Virus record (IMG/VR): IMGVR_UViG_3300044644_001314
Span: 1-41,753 of that record
Origin: a virus
Reading direction: 5' to 3' (one strand)
DNA: 41,753 bases
Part shown: piece after piece, positions 1 through 9,900 of the stretch
Numbering within the stretch: position 1 is the stretch's first letter
How the letters are laid out: the number at the start of each line of letters is the position of its first letter
Notes under the pieces: generated by a model
What the model saw: only the letters and a program-made list of their open reading frames with translations
The model's database searches: none
What the model was told of the DNA's origin: nothing
Made by a program: the position numbers and the translations under genes

Positions 1-1
1 T

Positions 2-88
2 ATTGTTGTGAAAACAGAGGATATTAAAATTAATAATAAGAGTATTACTTTCCTAATGGAGAGTAATGCTTTTTTATATATATACTAA
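2..88 (+). CDS. 3' end of an unidentified gene (partial)
   Basis: An open frame enters from the left edge and ends with TAA at 86-88, one base before the portal start. The 28 visible codons give a short hydrophobic tail (..SNAFLYIY) that I cannot assign to a family. Portal usually follows terL directly and terL runs off the right edge of this window, so this may be the terL C-terminus. It could equally be a small gene inserted between the two. The frame is seen; the identity is a guess. Confidence 0.45.
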   Translation: MVVKTEDIKINNKSITFLMESNAFLYIY

Positions 89-1351
89 ATGAATTGGAAC
101 TTCTTTAAGACTAAAAAAAAATCTCCAATAGGATATGCAGAAAGTGACAATGATGCAGCATGGTTAAGTTATTTTAACCAATATATGCAAAATGCAAATG
201 GAGGTAAGTTAATTAAATTCGACCAAAGCAATGCTTATGAATTAGCAAATACAATAGCAGAGATATTTATTCCTATTGATGCGATTGCAGAAAGATGTTC
301 TTCATTAAAATACGATATTGTAGATACAAATACAAAAGAAGTAATTACTCCGCAAGGAAATTTAAAAAGATTATTAGATAGTCCAAATCCATTAGATAGA
401 TTCTCAGATATTATATACCAAAGCATATTTGCTGAATTAGCAGATGGAAATAGCTATATTTATACAAAAACAGCTGATAGTATAGTAAATCCAACTTATG
501 ACAATATAAGTAATATATGGGTATTAAAACCAAATGTTACTAAGCCAGTTTTACATAAAGAAATATCAAATCCATTTTTGATGAAACAAGTTTCTGACTT
601 AGTGGATTATTATAAAACATTTTTCTTTTATGAGCATAGGATAAAACCGAGATACGTTTTACATACTGCTAATTTAGGAATAACACAAACAGGAACAGGA
701 AGAAGTCCTTTATTTGCTTGTGAGAAAAATATCAATAATATCTTAGCTGTTTATCAAGCAAGATATAATGTTTATGCTAAGAATGGTAATGCAGGTATAT
801 TAGCAAAAGCTCCAGTTGGTGGTGGCGGTGCATCTTTACAAGAAGCTATTGATCCTGTTACAAGAGATACAATGCTAAAAGACCTACAAGACAGAAATGG
901 ATTGGTAGGAGATAAGAATTTTATCGGAATGTCAAGTGTTCCTTTACAATTTATCAAAACTTTAGGCACAATTAAGGAATTAGAGCCATTTGATGAAACT
1001 TTAGAGAACGCAATTAAGATTGCAGGTGTATTTGGAGTAAATAAAGAATTATTGCCTAAAAAAGACAATGCAACCTTTAGTAATCAAACAATAGCAGAAA
1101 AATCGTTTTGGCAGAACGTAATTAAAGCATTTGCCTATGATACTGCTAAAAGTTTAAATAAAATATACTATTTGCCTGATAATTGGACTTTTATGCCTAA
1201 TTTCACAGGAATTGAAGCATTACAAGAGGATAAAAAGGCAGGATTAGAAGCAGATGGCTTATTTATTGATAATTTAGATAAACTAAAAGCTAATGGTATA
1301 GATGTAGAAAAAGCATATTTAACAATACAAGAAAGATACAATGGAAAATAA
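89..1351 (+). CDS. Portal protein, HK97 family
   Basis: A 420-aa protein that forms the dodecameric ring at the capsid vertex through which DNA is packaged and ejected. Length and sequence fit the HK97-type portal family (Phage_portal, PF04860): an N-terminal block with ELANTIAEIFIPIDAIAERC, a middle block with LADGNSYIY, and a C-terminal helical stem with NATFSNQTIAEKSFW, which resembles the conserved 'yaN..e....f' region of these portals. It is followed with an 11-nt overlap by the prohead protease and then the major capsid gene, the classic HK97 order. The start directly follows the previous stop. Confidence 0.9.
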   Translation: MNWNFFKTKKKSPIGYAESDNDAAWLSYFNQYMQNANGGKLIKFDQSNAYELANTIAEIFIPIDAIAERCSSLKYDIVDTNTKEVITPQGNLKRLLDSPNPLDRFSDIIYQSIFAELADGNSYIYTKTADSIVNPTYDNISNIWVLKPNVTKPVLHKEISNPFLMKQVSDLVDYYKTFFFYEHRIKPRYVLHTANLGITQTGTGRSPLFACEKNINNILAVYQARYNVYAKNGNAGILAKAPVGGGGASLQEAIDPVTRDTMLKDLQDRNGLVGDKNFIGMSSVPLQFIKTLGTIKELEPFDETLENAIKIAGVFGVNKELLPKKDNATFSNQTIAEKSFWQNVIKAFAYDTAKSLNKIYYLPDNWTFMPNFTGIEALQEDKKAGLEADGLFIDNLDKLKANGIDVEKAYLTIQERYNGK

Positions 1352-2018
1352 AGTAAAAGAGTTTAAATCTCAAAGAGGGGTTTATAAAAATCCAGTTTCT
1401 TTACCAATGGATAATTTAAGAGCAAAACTTGAAGTAACAGAGGATAGAAAAATAAAAGGTTATGCTATTGTATGGGGTTCTAAAAATGATTATAATGAAA
1501 TTGTTTTAAAAGGAGCAACATTAAATAGTTTAAATGCAAGAGGCGTAGGAAGCACAAGCGGAAATCCAATTTTAATACTTAATCAACACGACCAGGAACA
1601 ACCTTTATGCAGACCAACTATATTACAAGAAGATGATTATGGTTTATATTTTGAAGGAGATATAATTGAAAATGTAGGTTATGCAGAAGAAGTAATGGAG
1701 CAAGTAAGACAAGGCGTTTTAAAGCAAGTTTCTTATGGCTTTAACTATATATGGGATAAAGCAGAATATGATGCAGCACAAGATGCTTATGTGCTTAGAG
1801 AAATAAAATTAGGAGAAATATCTTTAGTTACTTTTTCAAGTGATGAAAATGCACAATTAAGAAATTTCAATCAATATCAAGAAAAAATTATTTTGGACAG
1901 ATTTAGTCCTGAACAATTATCGGATTTACATAATCTTTTAGCAATTAGAGCCGCGACAAGCACTCCAAAGGAAGAAAAGGTTGTAGAAATAAACACTAAT
2001 AAAATAACAATTTTTTAA
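1341..2018 (+). CDS. Prohead maturation protease, HK97/S78 family
   Basis: A 225-aa serine protease that is expected to process scaffold or capsid delta-domains during prohead maturation. The N-terminal half has the family pattern: EDRKIKGYAIVWGS, then a candidate catalytic His in LNQHDQ (around residue 77), then a candidate catalytic Ser in KQVSYGFNY (around residue 130), followed by LGEISLVTF. These are typical of peptidase family S78 (PF04586). The gene overlaps portal by 11 nt and is followed 10 nt later by the capsid gene. The roughly 50 residues after the protease core look like a flexible tail. No separate scaffold gene is visible, so scaffolding may be provided by the capsid N-terminus. 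Confidence 0.88.
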   Translation: MENKVKEFKSQRGVYKNPVSLPMDNLRAKLEVTEDRKIKGYAIVWGSKNDYNEIVLKGATLNSLNARGVGSTSGNPILILNQHDQEQPLCRPTILQEDDYGLYFEGDIIENVGYAEEVMEQVRQGVLKQVSYGFNYIWDKAEYDAAQDAYVLREIKLGEISLVTFSSDENAQLRNFNQYQEKIILDRFSPEQLSDLHNLLAIRAATSTPKEEKVVEINTNKITIF

Positions 2019-2028
2019 AAACAACAAA

Positions 2029-3291
2029 ATGGAAAAATTTAATTTAAGAAGCGCATTGGAAAAAAATGGTGCAGCTTTAGATGAAAATCAAATCAAATTT
2101 GTTTCTGCCTTTGAAAATGCTTTAGAGGAAAGAACAAAAGCGCAAGATGAAGCGTATTCAACATCAATGCAACAAGCATTGCGTTCAGTATTAGGTGCTG
2201 AAACTAAAGATTCTACTGGAAATGTAGTAACTATTGCTGAGCAAATCAGAAGTATTGCTGAAAGCGTAGAAAAAGTTGAAAAAAACAATGTTAGAAACTT
2301 ATCTAACACAGAAAAATTCCAACTTAGAAAAACTATCAAAAAGCAACACGCTGAAATTTGTGAAGCTATCAGAAGTGGTAAAGATTTAGAGATTAATTTC
2401 TCTGCTAAGCGTTCTGCTGCTATGTACACAGCTGATACTGCTATCAGCAACGATATGGGAGTTGATTTTCCTTTGAATGAAAACTTTGAGTTCGAAAGCG
2501 AAATTGCTAAAATTAGATACCCTGAGAATTTTATTCTTAATGTAATATCTAACCAACAAGTAGCTAAAGTACCTCAACAAATTATCAAAAACGAACAAGC
2601 ATCTGCTGAAGGAGCTGTACAAGTAGTTAATGAGGGTGGTACTAAACCATTAGTATCTGATACTTTTGTTAGAACACTTACATTGCGTAAAAAATATGCT
2701 GCTCGTATCGAATGGACAGAAGAATTTGAAATGGACAACGAAATGTTGTACAACGAAATCTTAATGATGTTTGAAGAAAAAGTAGTTAGATTTTGGAATA
2801 ATGGACTTATCGATATTATTATTGATAATGGTACTCCTTATACATCTTCAGTTTTAGATGGTACTTTAGTAGTTCCTGATAATGGATTAGCTGTTATTGC
2901 TGCTCAATCTGTAATTAATGGTATGAACTTTACTGCTGATACAGTACTTATGAACCCTGCTGATATTGTTTCTACAATGTTTACTCAAGATACTGAAGGT
3001 AACTCAAGACTTTTACCTTATATGCAAAATGGACAAATTAATGGTATGACTGTTTTTTCTTCTAATGCAATCGAAATCGGTACAGCAGTAGTTATGGATA
3101 GTACAGTTTACAGAGAGTTACATAGTAACTTTATTTTGAGATTTGGTACTTACAACGACCAATTTATCAAAAACGAAAAATCGGCTATTGGTGAAGTATT
3201 CTCTATATTGAGAATTGCAGTAAATAACCTTCCAGGCGTTATGGCTATTGATTTAGATGCAGTTAAAGCATCATTATTAGCAGGAGCATAA
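2029..3291 (+). CDS. Major capsid protein, HK97 fold
   Basis: A 420-aa protein in the usual place after portal and protease. Residues 1 to about 125 are charged and helical (ALEERTKAQDEAYSTSMQQAL and the following Glu/Lys-rich stretch), as expected for a delta/scaffold domain removed by the upstream protease. The rest has HK97-type features, including VAKVPQQIIKNEQASAEGAVQVVNEGGTKP (quoted in part here), a region resembling the E-loop and spine helix of Phage_capsid (PF05065), and MNPADIVSTMFTQD near the C-terminus. Codon choice is noticeably richer in C/G-ending codons (AAC, ATC, CGT) than its neighbours, which fits high expression. Confidence 0.9.
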   Translation: MEKFNLRSALEKNGAALDENQIKFVSAFENALEERTKAQDEAYSTSMQQALRSVLGAETKDSTGNVVTIAEQIRSIAESVEKVEKNNVRNLSNTEKFQLRKTIKKQHAEICEAIRSGKDLEINFSAKRSAAMYTADTAISNDMGVDFPLNENFEFESEIAKIRYPENFILNVISNQQVAKVPQQIIKNEQASAEGAVQVVNEGGTKPLVSDTFVRTLTLRKKYAARIEWTEEFEMDNEMLYNEILMMFEEKVVRFWNNGLIDIIIDNGTPYTSSVLDGTLVVPDNGLAVIAAQSVINGMNFTADTVLMNPADIVSTMFTQDTEGNSRLLPYMQNGQINGMTVFSSNAIEIGTAVVMDSTVYRELHSNFILRFGTYNDQFIKNEKSAIGEVFSILRIAVNNLPGVMAIDLDAVKASLLAGA

Positions 3292-3324
3292 TACCTTAAA
3301 TAAGTAACTTTTAAATTTAATTAT

Positions 3325-3555
3325 ATGGCAAATTTCAGTATTGCACCAAAAGAAAAAAAAGTAGTAGGAACTGCAACTTTTAACAAAGCAAGTGATTACA
3401 AAGTAGTAACTTTGACAGGAGATAATCCTAAAACAGTTTTATTACATAAAATTCACGCAGACAAACTTATTGCTTTAAAAAGAGCAACAGTTGAAAAAGA
3501 AGTTAAGATTAAAGAGGCAACACCTCACGTTACAGTAACACCTATAAACGATTAA
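3325..3555 (+). CDS. Small protein after the capsid gene, unknown
   Basis: A 76-aa Lys-rich protein beginning MANFSIAPKEKKVVG, with alternating hydrophobic stretches (YKVVTLTG, KTVLLHKIHADKLIALK) that suggest a small beta-rich domain. I do not recognise the family. It lies 33 nt after the major capsid gene and 5 nt before the adaptor gene. Its place is compatible with a head decoration or head-completion protein, but that is inference from position only. Confidence 0.7.
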   Translation: MANFSIAPKEKKVVGTATFNKASDYKVVTLTGDNPKTVLLHKIHADKLIALKRATVEKEVKIKEATPHVTVTPIND

Positions 3556-3560
3556 TTATA

Positions 3561-4196
3561 ATGATAATAAATGCTCAATACTTTCAAACGAAGGAATTAT
3601 ATATTCCTAATTCAGTTGCACAACCGAGCATCGGAAGTGTATCACCGTCTGCCACAGCGCAATTAAACGAGGAAATTGACAGTATTGAGCAATCATTATT
3701 ACTTGATATATTAGGTTACGAACAGTTACAAGAGCTTATGGCTCAGTTTGACGAAGATGGCGAATGGATTACAGATCCAATGCAAAAATGGGTTGATTTA
3801 GTTGATGGAATAGATGATTGGAAAGGTTTAAGATATAGTATTGGAACTAAAAAAATAAGTTTAATTGCTTATTATGTATTCTTTTATTATTTAGGAACTG
3901 ATTATCAAACTTATTCTACTACTGGTATGCAAATACCAAGAGCTGAAAATTCACTATACAATGATCCAAGTGTTAAACAAACAACTGTTTGGAATAAGTT
4001 TATTGAAATGTATATTGGAGATAAAAGATATGGATTGCCAAGAGTTGAAAATAATTGGAATGGAGATTTCATAAATTTCAGCGGAAAAATAATTGGCAAT
4101 CAAGTGTCTTTATATGATTACCTAATGAAAAATCGCGATTTATATGATACTAAATATTTTACTATCAAAAGACGCATTAATTATATGGGATTATGA
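3561..4196 (+). CDS. Head-tail adaptor (connector) protein, putative
   Basis: A 211-aa protein. The first half contains acidic helices (LNEEIDSIEQSLLLDILGYE), then a motif-like WKGLRYSIGTKKISLIAYYVFFYYL in which conserved aromatic residues sit in a long helix. This arrangement (short loop, helix bundle, conserved central helix, C-terminal strand) resembles the gp6/gp15-type connector proteins that bind under the portal. The neighbours, capsid before and tail terminator after (4-nt overlap at ATGATA), support that role. Family-level assignment is not certain. Confidence 0.6.
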   Translation: MIINAQYFQTKELYIPNSVAQPSIGSVSPSATAQLNEEIDSIEQSLLLDILGYEQLQELMAQFDEDGEWITDPMQKWVDLVDGIDDWKGLRYSIGTKKISLIAYYVFFYYLGTDYQTYSTTGMQIPRAENSLYNDPSVKQTTVWNKFIEMYIGDKRYGLPRVENNWNGDFINFSGKIIGNQVSLYDYLMKNRDLYDTKYFTIKRRINYMGL

Positions 4197-4666
4197 TAGT
4201 TGTAGAAGAATTTTTAGATGGTTTATTTGATAATTTGCCTTTAATAGATGGTTTCAAACCAATCTACAAATGGGGAAACAAAGACCATTTATTAAAACAG
4301 ATAGAACTATTCTCTAAAGTATCGCAATCACCATATCCTTTAATTTACCAAACATCAAATGTTAGTAATCAAGGAAATGACGAATGTGAAGTTAGCTTAT
4401 CTTTAGTTTTGGCTTGTCAAAATACAAATGTAGATTTGACAAACGAACAACGTTGGGCAATGAGTTTTAGGAATATTTTAAATCCTTTAACTCAAAATAT
4501 TGAAAACATATTAAAAAGAAGTGGACAAGTAGTTTGGAATGGTAATTATAGAAAAACTGATTTTCCTAATTATGGAAGCGGTGAGGAAAATTTTACTATT
4601 GACAAATGGGATGCAGTCCTTTTAGAAGTAACAATTAAAATAACAAATTTACAAACGTGTAATTAA
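4193..4666 (+). CDS. Tail terminator / tail completion protein, putative
   Basis: A 157-aa protein of the size of lambda gpU or SPP1 gp17 type tail terminators, which cap the tail tube and join it to the head. It shows an alpha/beta pattern: an N-terminal helix, then PYPLIYQTSNVSNQG, then the strand ECEVSLSLVLACQ, a long helix (EQRWAMSFRNILNPLTQNIENIL) and a final strand (LLEVTIKIT). It overlaps the adaptor gene by 4 nt and lies immediately before the major tail gene, which is the standard place. The assignment rests on size, predicted pattern and order rather than on a signature motif. Confidence 0.6.
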   Translation: MIVVEEFLDGLFDNLPLIDGFKPIYKWGNKDHLLKQIELFSKVSQSPYPLIYQTSNVSNQGNDECEVSLSLVLACQNTNVDLTNEQRWAMSFRNILNPLTQNIENILKRSGQVVWNGNYRKTDFPNYGSGEENFTIDKWDAVLLEVTIKITNLQTCN

Positions 4667-4681
4667 TAAAAACAAGAAAAA

Positions 4682-5608
4682 ATGGCAATATTAACAGGTA
4701 CAGATTGTACCACAAGCAGATTAGGGAGCGGTTTAGAAAACTGTCAACCAATAGAAGGTTTACCAAATGGTGTAATCTTAACACCTAAAGGATGGAGTTT
4801 GAACAAAACTTCAGGAACTTTTGATAAAGCATACGTTCAAGAGCAAGTACAATTAGGGAATTTCATTCCATTAGTTGGTTGTTTTGAAGCGGTAGCAGAA
4901 ACACCTGATGCAACTACTCAAGAAAGTCAATCAGGACTTATTGAAGTTGTAAGACAAGGGAAACCAGTTTTCACTTGTACTTATAAAAAGGGATTGGCTT
5001 TCCAAAAGATTGCTTTCTCTTATAACTCTTACCAACAATACGATGCATTAATTACTTACGAAACTGGGTATATTAAATGTGCAGAAAGTGTTGATGGTAC
5101 ATCAATTAAAGGTTTATCAGTAGGTATGTTGAATACTAACGGATATACTGAAAACAATGGTACAAATTCAGCATCAACTATCTTGAAATTCCAAGTTACT
5201 GATCCGTTTGAATACAACCAATATGTAAATCTTTTAACTGATTTAGATTTCAATCCAAATACTGAATTGTTTGGTATTACTGATGTAACACTAAAAGGTA
5301 GTGCTACTGATGGTGATAACAGATTATATGTAAAAGCTACATGGTTACATAATGAGCAATTCCCAATTACAGGTTTATCAGCAAGTGATTTTAGATTAAC
5401 TTTAAATGGTTCTGATATTGCTCTTGATGGTGCAGTTACTTATGATAACACAACTAAAGAATATGCAATTCCACCTGATGCTACTATAAACTCAGGAGAT
5501 GATTGGATTGTAACTCTTTATGATTCAACTAATGATGTTGATTGTGCGCAATTAGGTAACAAGTTTTATAGAGGAAATACTGGTACTTTTGTTGTAGCTA
5601 ACTCCTGA
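4682..5608 (+). CDS. Major tail tube protein, putative, with extra C-terminal domain
   Basis: A 308-aa protein that probably polymerises into the tail tube. Residues 1 to about 195 are beta-rich and contain four Cys (DCTTS, ENCQ, VGCF, FTCT). The last ~105 residues begin FGITDVTLKGSATDGDNRLYVKATW and look like an immunoglobulin-like or other surface beta-sandwich added to the tube subunit, a known arrangement in siphovirus tail proteins. The position after the tail terminator and before the chaperone-position genes supports the call. The reading frame ends in TCC TGA inside an imperfect stem (5600-5606 with 5637-5643), and an intrinsic terminator follows at 5666-5698, which would limit transcript level downstream of this abundant protein. 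Confidence 0.7.
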   Translation: MAILTGTDCTTSRLGSGLENCQPIEGLPNGVILTPKGWSLNKTSGTFDKAYVQEQVQLGNFIPLVGCFEAVAETPDATTQESQSGLIEVVRQGKPVFTCTYKKGLAFQKIAFSYNSYQQYDALITYETGYIKCAESVDGTSIKGLSVGMLNTNGYTENNGTNSASTILKFQVTDPFEYNQYVNLLTDLDFNPNTELFGITDVTLKGSATDGDNRLYVKATWLHNEQFPITGLSASDFRLTLNGSDIALDGAVTYDNTTKEYAIPPDATINSGDDWIVTLYDSTNDVDCAQLGNKFYRGNTGTFVVANS

Positions 5609-5698
5609 AGTTCACGCTTTTCAAATATTTTTAGCGAGGAGTTTTCATAGCTAAAAAAGATAATTAAACACGCATAATTAAGTTTATGCGTGTTTTTT
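5600..5698 (+). terminator. Intrinsic terminator after the major tail gene
   Basis: The main element is a perfect 12-bp stem at 5666-5677 (AAACACGCATAA) and 5684-5695, with a 6-nt loop and a T-run through 5698: a textbook Rho-independent terminator. Upstream, AACTCCT (5600-5606) pairs with AGGAGTT (5637-5643), enclosing a small CGCT/AGCG stem. This first structure overlaps the stop codon of the tail tube gene. Together they would end or attenuate transcription and may protect the 3' end of the abundant head and tail messages. Confidence 0.85.
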
Positions 5699-5701
5699 AT
5701 T

Positions 5702-5709
5702 TATATTTG
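5702..5709 (+). promoter_or_regulatory. Candidate promoter -7 element TATATTTG
   Basis: TATATTTG matches the Bacteroidota -7 consensus TAnnTTTG and sits right after the terminator, 28 nt before the start codon at 5738. A clear TTG/TTTG -33 element at the usual 17-23 nt spacing is not visible, so this is a moderate call. It would restart transcription of the tail-assembly genes at a level independent of the capsid and tail tube genes. Confidence 0.5.
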
Positions 5710-5737
5710 TATCTAATTAATAATTAAATTGTAAATT

Positions 5738-6055
5738 ATGAGAATTTTTAATGTAGAAATTAATGGTAAAGATGCAGAATGGTTTTGCAATCTTACTAAA
5801 GAACAACAATATACATGGATTTTAAATAACACCAATCAAACTAATGAAAATGTTATTAATGAATTTTTAAGTAAAAAATTAGATCCAAACAAAAAAGAAT
5901 ATTGCGTAGAGTGCAGAGGAAATAAACAAAAAATATCAATAGCTAAAATAGTAGAAAATGCCAATATCAGCAGCGGAAATGAGCAGACGATTGAAACCGT
6001 TATTGAACCAATCAAAACTCCAAGAGTTAGTAGAAGTAGAAATAAGAAAAAATGA
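5738..6055 (+). CDS. Tail assembly chaperone-position protein (G-like), unknown family
   Basis: A 105-aa protein beginning MRIFNVEINGKDAEWF and ending in a basic tail (VSRSRNKKK). It lies between the major tail and tape-measure genes, where siphoviruses usually encode two tail-assembly chaperones made through a ribosomal frameshift. Its last ~100 nt overlap another frame (5958-6410). The stop codon TGA (6053-6055) directly follows six A residues (6047-6052) in codons AAA AAA, where a -2 slip would lead into the second frame. Function is inferred from position; I do not recognise the family. Confidence 0.65.
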   Translation: MRIFNVEINGKDAEWFCNLTKEQQYTWILNNTNQTNENVINEFLSKKLDPNKKEYCVECRGNKQKISIAKIVENANISSGNEQTIETVIEPIKTPRVSRSRNKKK

Positions 6056-6410
6056 AAAAGAATTAATTGAATATAAGAAAGGTGATTATCTTATAGGAGA
6101 TATTTATGGAGATGGAAGTAGAGTTCCTTATAAAGATGATGAATATGCAACTTATAAATATTTTAAAAATCCATTAGCAGGTGGAGAAACAGATTTAATA
6201 AACACAGGAGATTTTATAAATTCATTTTTTTTACAAAAACCAATACAGAATAAATATATTTTTGGAGCTAAAGATTATAAAGTTAATATGTTAAAGAAGA
6301 AATATTCAGTTGGAATTTTTGGATTAAACAAAAATAAATTTGCAAGATTTTTAGATGGATATGTTGTAAGTGATTTTAGAAAAGTTTTAAAGAAACAATT
6401 AGGACAATAG
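5958..6410 (+). CDS. Overlapping tail-assembly or tail-completion protein, putative
   Basis: A 150-aa protein read in a different frame from its upstream neighbour, overlapping it by 98 nt if its own ATG at 5958 is used. The centre has GDYLIGDIYGDGSRVPYK and LINTGDFINSFFL; the 'TGDFxxSF' element resembles HK97 gp10-like minor tail/completion proteins. Two readings are possible: an independent gp10-like protein with a long overlap, or the downstream part of a frameshifted chaperone (the T of a G/GT pair). Frame 3 is closed by stops at 5949-5954, so a fusion would have to slip between 5955 and 6055. Confidence 0.65.
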   Translation: MPISAAEMSRRLKPLLNQSKLQELVEVEIRKNEKELIEYKKGDYLIGDIYGDGSRVPYKDDEYATYKYFKNPLAGGETDLINTGDFINSFFLQKPIQNKYIFGAKDYKVNMLKKKYSVGIFGLNKNKFARFLDGYVVSDFRKVLKKQLGQ

Positions 6411-6998
6411 ATGCCAAAGTATAACTCGATTGAAAATATACCAGCAAAGACGTTTTTTGACATTCTTCACACGAAGAATTATCAGTTATTAAAACCTAAG
6501 CCAAATGAAGATGGATTGGAAAAAATATTTACTGATATTTATGATGATTTTTTTGTTAAGTCAGATAATTATGAAGCTAAACAATATTTAAAATTAACAT
6601 ATACTATTGCTTTTTTAGAATATAAAATAGCTACTATTAAACAAGTATTACATTTTGTATTTTACAACAATGTAAGCAATGAAAATAAATTAACATTATT
6701 AGATGCTTTAGAAAAAGGTTGTGGAATATATATTGATAAAGAAGCAGATTTTACAACTGAAATACAAAGAGTATTGCAAGTTGAAATAGGCATTATTGAG
6801 AATGATTTGACAATGGAAAAATTAGAATTAGATAATATTACAAAAAACAAAAATGAAATGCTATTTGATTTTTATGATAATATAGTTTCATTAGGTAACA
6901 TTCATAATCGTAATATAGATGAAAAAATAACATTGGCAATGTATATTTCAATAGAAAAGTCAGCAAGTAGAATAATTAAAGAACAAAATAAGAAGTAA
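6411..6998 (+). CDS. Unknown protein immediately before the tape measure gene
   Basis: A 195-aa, largely helical protein starting MPKYNSIENIPAKTFFDIL, with long amphipathic helices (LKLTYTIAFLEYKIATIKQVLHF and MEKLELDNITKNKNEML). The start abuts the previous stop, and the stop shares one base with the tape-measure start, so all three genes are tightly coupled. The place just before the tape measure fits a tail assembly chaperone that coats the tape measure protein. This is inference from position and helix content; no family was recognised. Confidence 0.65.
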   Translation: MPKYNSIENIPAKTFFDILHTKNYQLLKPKPNEDGLEKIFTDIYDDFFVKSDNYEAKQYLKLTYTIAFLEYKIATIKQVLHFVFYNNVSNENKLTLLDALEKGCGIYIDKEADFTTEIQRVLQVEIGIIENDLTMEKLELDNITKNKNEMLFDFYDNIVSLGNIHNRNIDEKITLAMYISIEKSASRIIKEQNKK

Positions 6999-9900
6999 TG
7001 AGTGAATTTATAGAATTTTTATCACCACAGGCACTTGCTCAATTAAAAGAAGCAAATACTATTGTTACTGAATTAGCAAAAAAAATAGAAACTATAAATA
7101 GTTTTAAAGCACCTAAAACTCCAAGTGGTGGCGATGCGGCAGTTAAAAAAATGACTTCTGAATATAAAATACAAGCTCAAACAATAGAAAGAATTAATGA
7201 ACTTCAAAAACAATCAGCTCAAAGATTAGCTCAAGTAGGAACAGAATCTCAAGGCATGTTTTCTAAAATTGGAAATGGATTAAAATCTGTAATTCAATTA
7301 TTTGGAGTTTATTCAGCAGCAATGATGGCTCATAGAGCTATTGTTGGTACTATTGGAATTAGTAGTAAATTATCTGATGATTTAGCACAATTATCTATTT
7401 ATCTTAAAAATTCTAAAGAAGCGGCAGATGAAGTATTTGAAAGTTTAAAGCGTATTAAAACTCGTACATCATTAAGTGATTTATTAGGATTAGCTGAAAT
7501 TGTAGCTAAAAAAGGTGTTGCTCAAAATGAAATTGCTGGTATTACAGCAGAATTAGATAAATTATTTTTAGTTTTAGGTGAAGGATTAGGAAATAAAGAA
7601 GAAGCTACTGCAAGTATAGTAAAACTTATATCCATTTTTAATACTGATGGAGAAATAACAGCTGGAAGAATTAAAGATGTTGGAGCATCTTTGCAATATT
7701 TAACAACAAGTGGTGTAGCAACAGGAGATTATTTAATTCGTTTTACAGAAAGACTTGGTGCTGTTCGTTCATTAACAGGACAAACAATGCCTGAAATATT
7801 AGGTTTAGGAGCAGGATTTGAACAATTAGGAATTAAAGCAGAGGTTTCTGCAAACTCAACAGGACAAATTATAGCTAAATTACTTACCGATTTGCCTAAA
7901 TATGCTAAAATGGCAAACATTCCATTAGAAGAATTTAAAAGTTTAATGGAAACTAATTCTACTGAAGGTCTTATTAGATTTGCAGAAGGAATACAAAAAA
8001 ATTCAAAATCACAAGAACAATTTGCATTAAAATTAAAAGGTGCAGAATTACAAGGAGTTCGTGTTAAATCTGTATTAGCTGAAATAGCTATTAATGGAGA
8101 TTTATTAAGAACAAAGGTTGAAGGCGCAACAAAAGCAATTAAAGATGTTGATAATGCTTTTGATTCATCTTCTATGAAACAAAAAACTTTTGCAGCTACT
8201 TTAGATAATATTAAAAAGAAATTTGAAGAAATAATATCATCAAAAGGTGTACAAGATACTTTTAGTAATATTGCAGTTGCAATATATACATTAGTTGCCG
8301 CAATAGCATCTATTCCTTTTAGTGCTGTCTTAGGTGGATTATCTGCATGGACTACATATAAATTGTTATTAAATAGAACAATAATTGCAAATTCAATAGC
8401 TCAAGTTTATAACAATTTAACTACTGCAAAAGGAATATTATTAAGACGAATAACAACTGCAAGTCTTGCTGAATCAACTTTAGCTGCTCAAGCTAATATT
8501 GTTACTTTAACAGAACAAATTGCTATGCAAGAAGTAGAAATAATTGCCACAAAAAAAGAAATAGCGGCAAATGAAGCATTGGCAGTTGTATTAGGACAAT
8601 CAATCATAGAAAGACGAGCATTAATAGCTACTTTAGAAACACAGGTAGCAGCAGAAGAAGCAGTTATAGTAGCTAATAAACAATTAACTGCATCAATGAC
8701 AGCAACTGGATTTGGAGCTATTGCAGTAGCTATTGGATTAGTTGTTTATGGATTATATGAATTGCTAAATGCAGAAACAGCAGTTGAAAGAAATAGGAGA
8801 GAATTAAAACAACTTGAACAAGACCAAGCAGAAAGATTATCAAGATCAAATGATGCAACAAGAAAAGCATTAGATGAAAAAATAGCATTAAATGAAGCTG
8901 CTAATAGAAGATTAGTAATTGATGGTAAAATAACAAATGAAAAATTATTGCAAAATAATAAAGAATATGAAATACAAGCATATAAAGATTTAATAGCTGA
9001 TTATAATAAAAGAATTGAAGCAGCTAAAAAATTACAAAAAGATTATGAAAATAAATTAGTTTTTGCGGCTGGACCAGGAAAATTTAATACAAAAAATAGA
9101 ACTGATGCTCAAAATGCGCAAGATAATTATAATAAGACACAACTTGCTCTTACAAAACAAAAATTACAAAATGATTTAAAAGAAGCTAAAAAATATCAAA
9201 TAGAATTAGATAAATTACTTTATAAAGCCATTGAAACTCCTGATGGAATAGATACAAAAAAAGGAAATGGTTATAAAAAACAAAGAATAGATTTAAACTT
9301 TGAAGAAGTTGAAAGTGAATATAATCTTAAATTAGCAATATTAGAAAGAAAAAAAGCTGAAAATTCAGATACTGAAGAAAAGTCTTATGAGGAAAGATTA
9401 AAAATGAGATTGGCATATAGCGAAGCAACTATACAAATTATTGATGAACAATTAAAAAAAGAATTAGCATTAAATGAATTTAAAAAGAAAGAAGATTTAG
9501 ATAAAGCTGAAGAAGCATATAATGAAAATAAGAAAAATGGATATGATGATATTAAAAACACAAATGAATATATTAAAGCTAAAGCTGATATTTTAAAAAC
9601 ATTTAATAATAAAAATAAAATAGCTGCTGAAAAAGCAAGTCAAGCTATTAATGCTAATCAACTTTCAGATTTAGAATTTTGGAAAAAAATACAATATAAA
9701 AAAGAAGATGAAAATTTAAAATTAAATAAAGTTATTAATGAAGGAGAAATTGCTAAATATAAAGCAATAGCTGATAATGAAAAAAATACTTTATTAGTTA
9801 GAGAAGCTGCTTTTCAAAAGTATATTCAATTAGAAAAAGATTTATTAAAAGCTCAAATGCAATCTGATTTAGCAAGAGCATATACAAGAGGAGCATCACA

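Noticed and set aside
5600-5640. Readthrough or +1 frameshift at the end of the major tail gene (AAC TCC TGA inside a stem).
   Set aside because: The alternative frame adds only about ten codons and lacks a good slip site, so the stem is better read as a 3' structure before the terminator.
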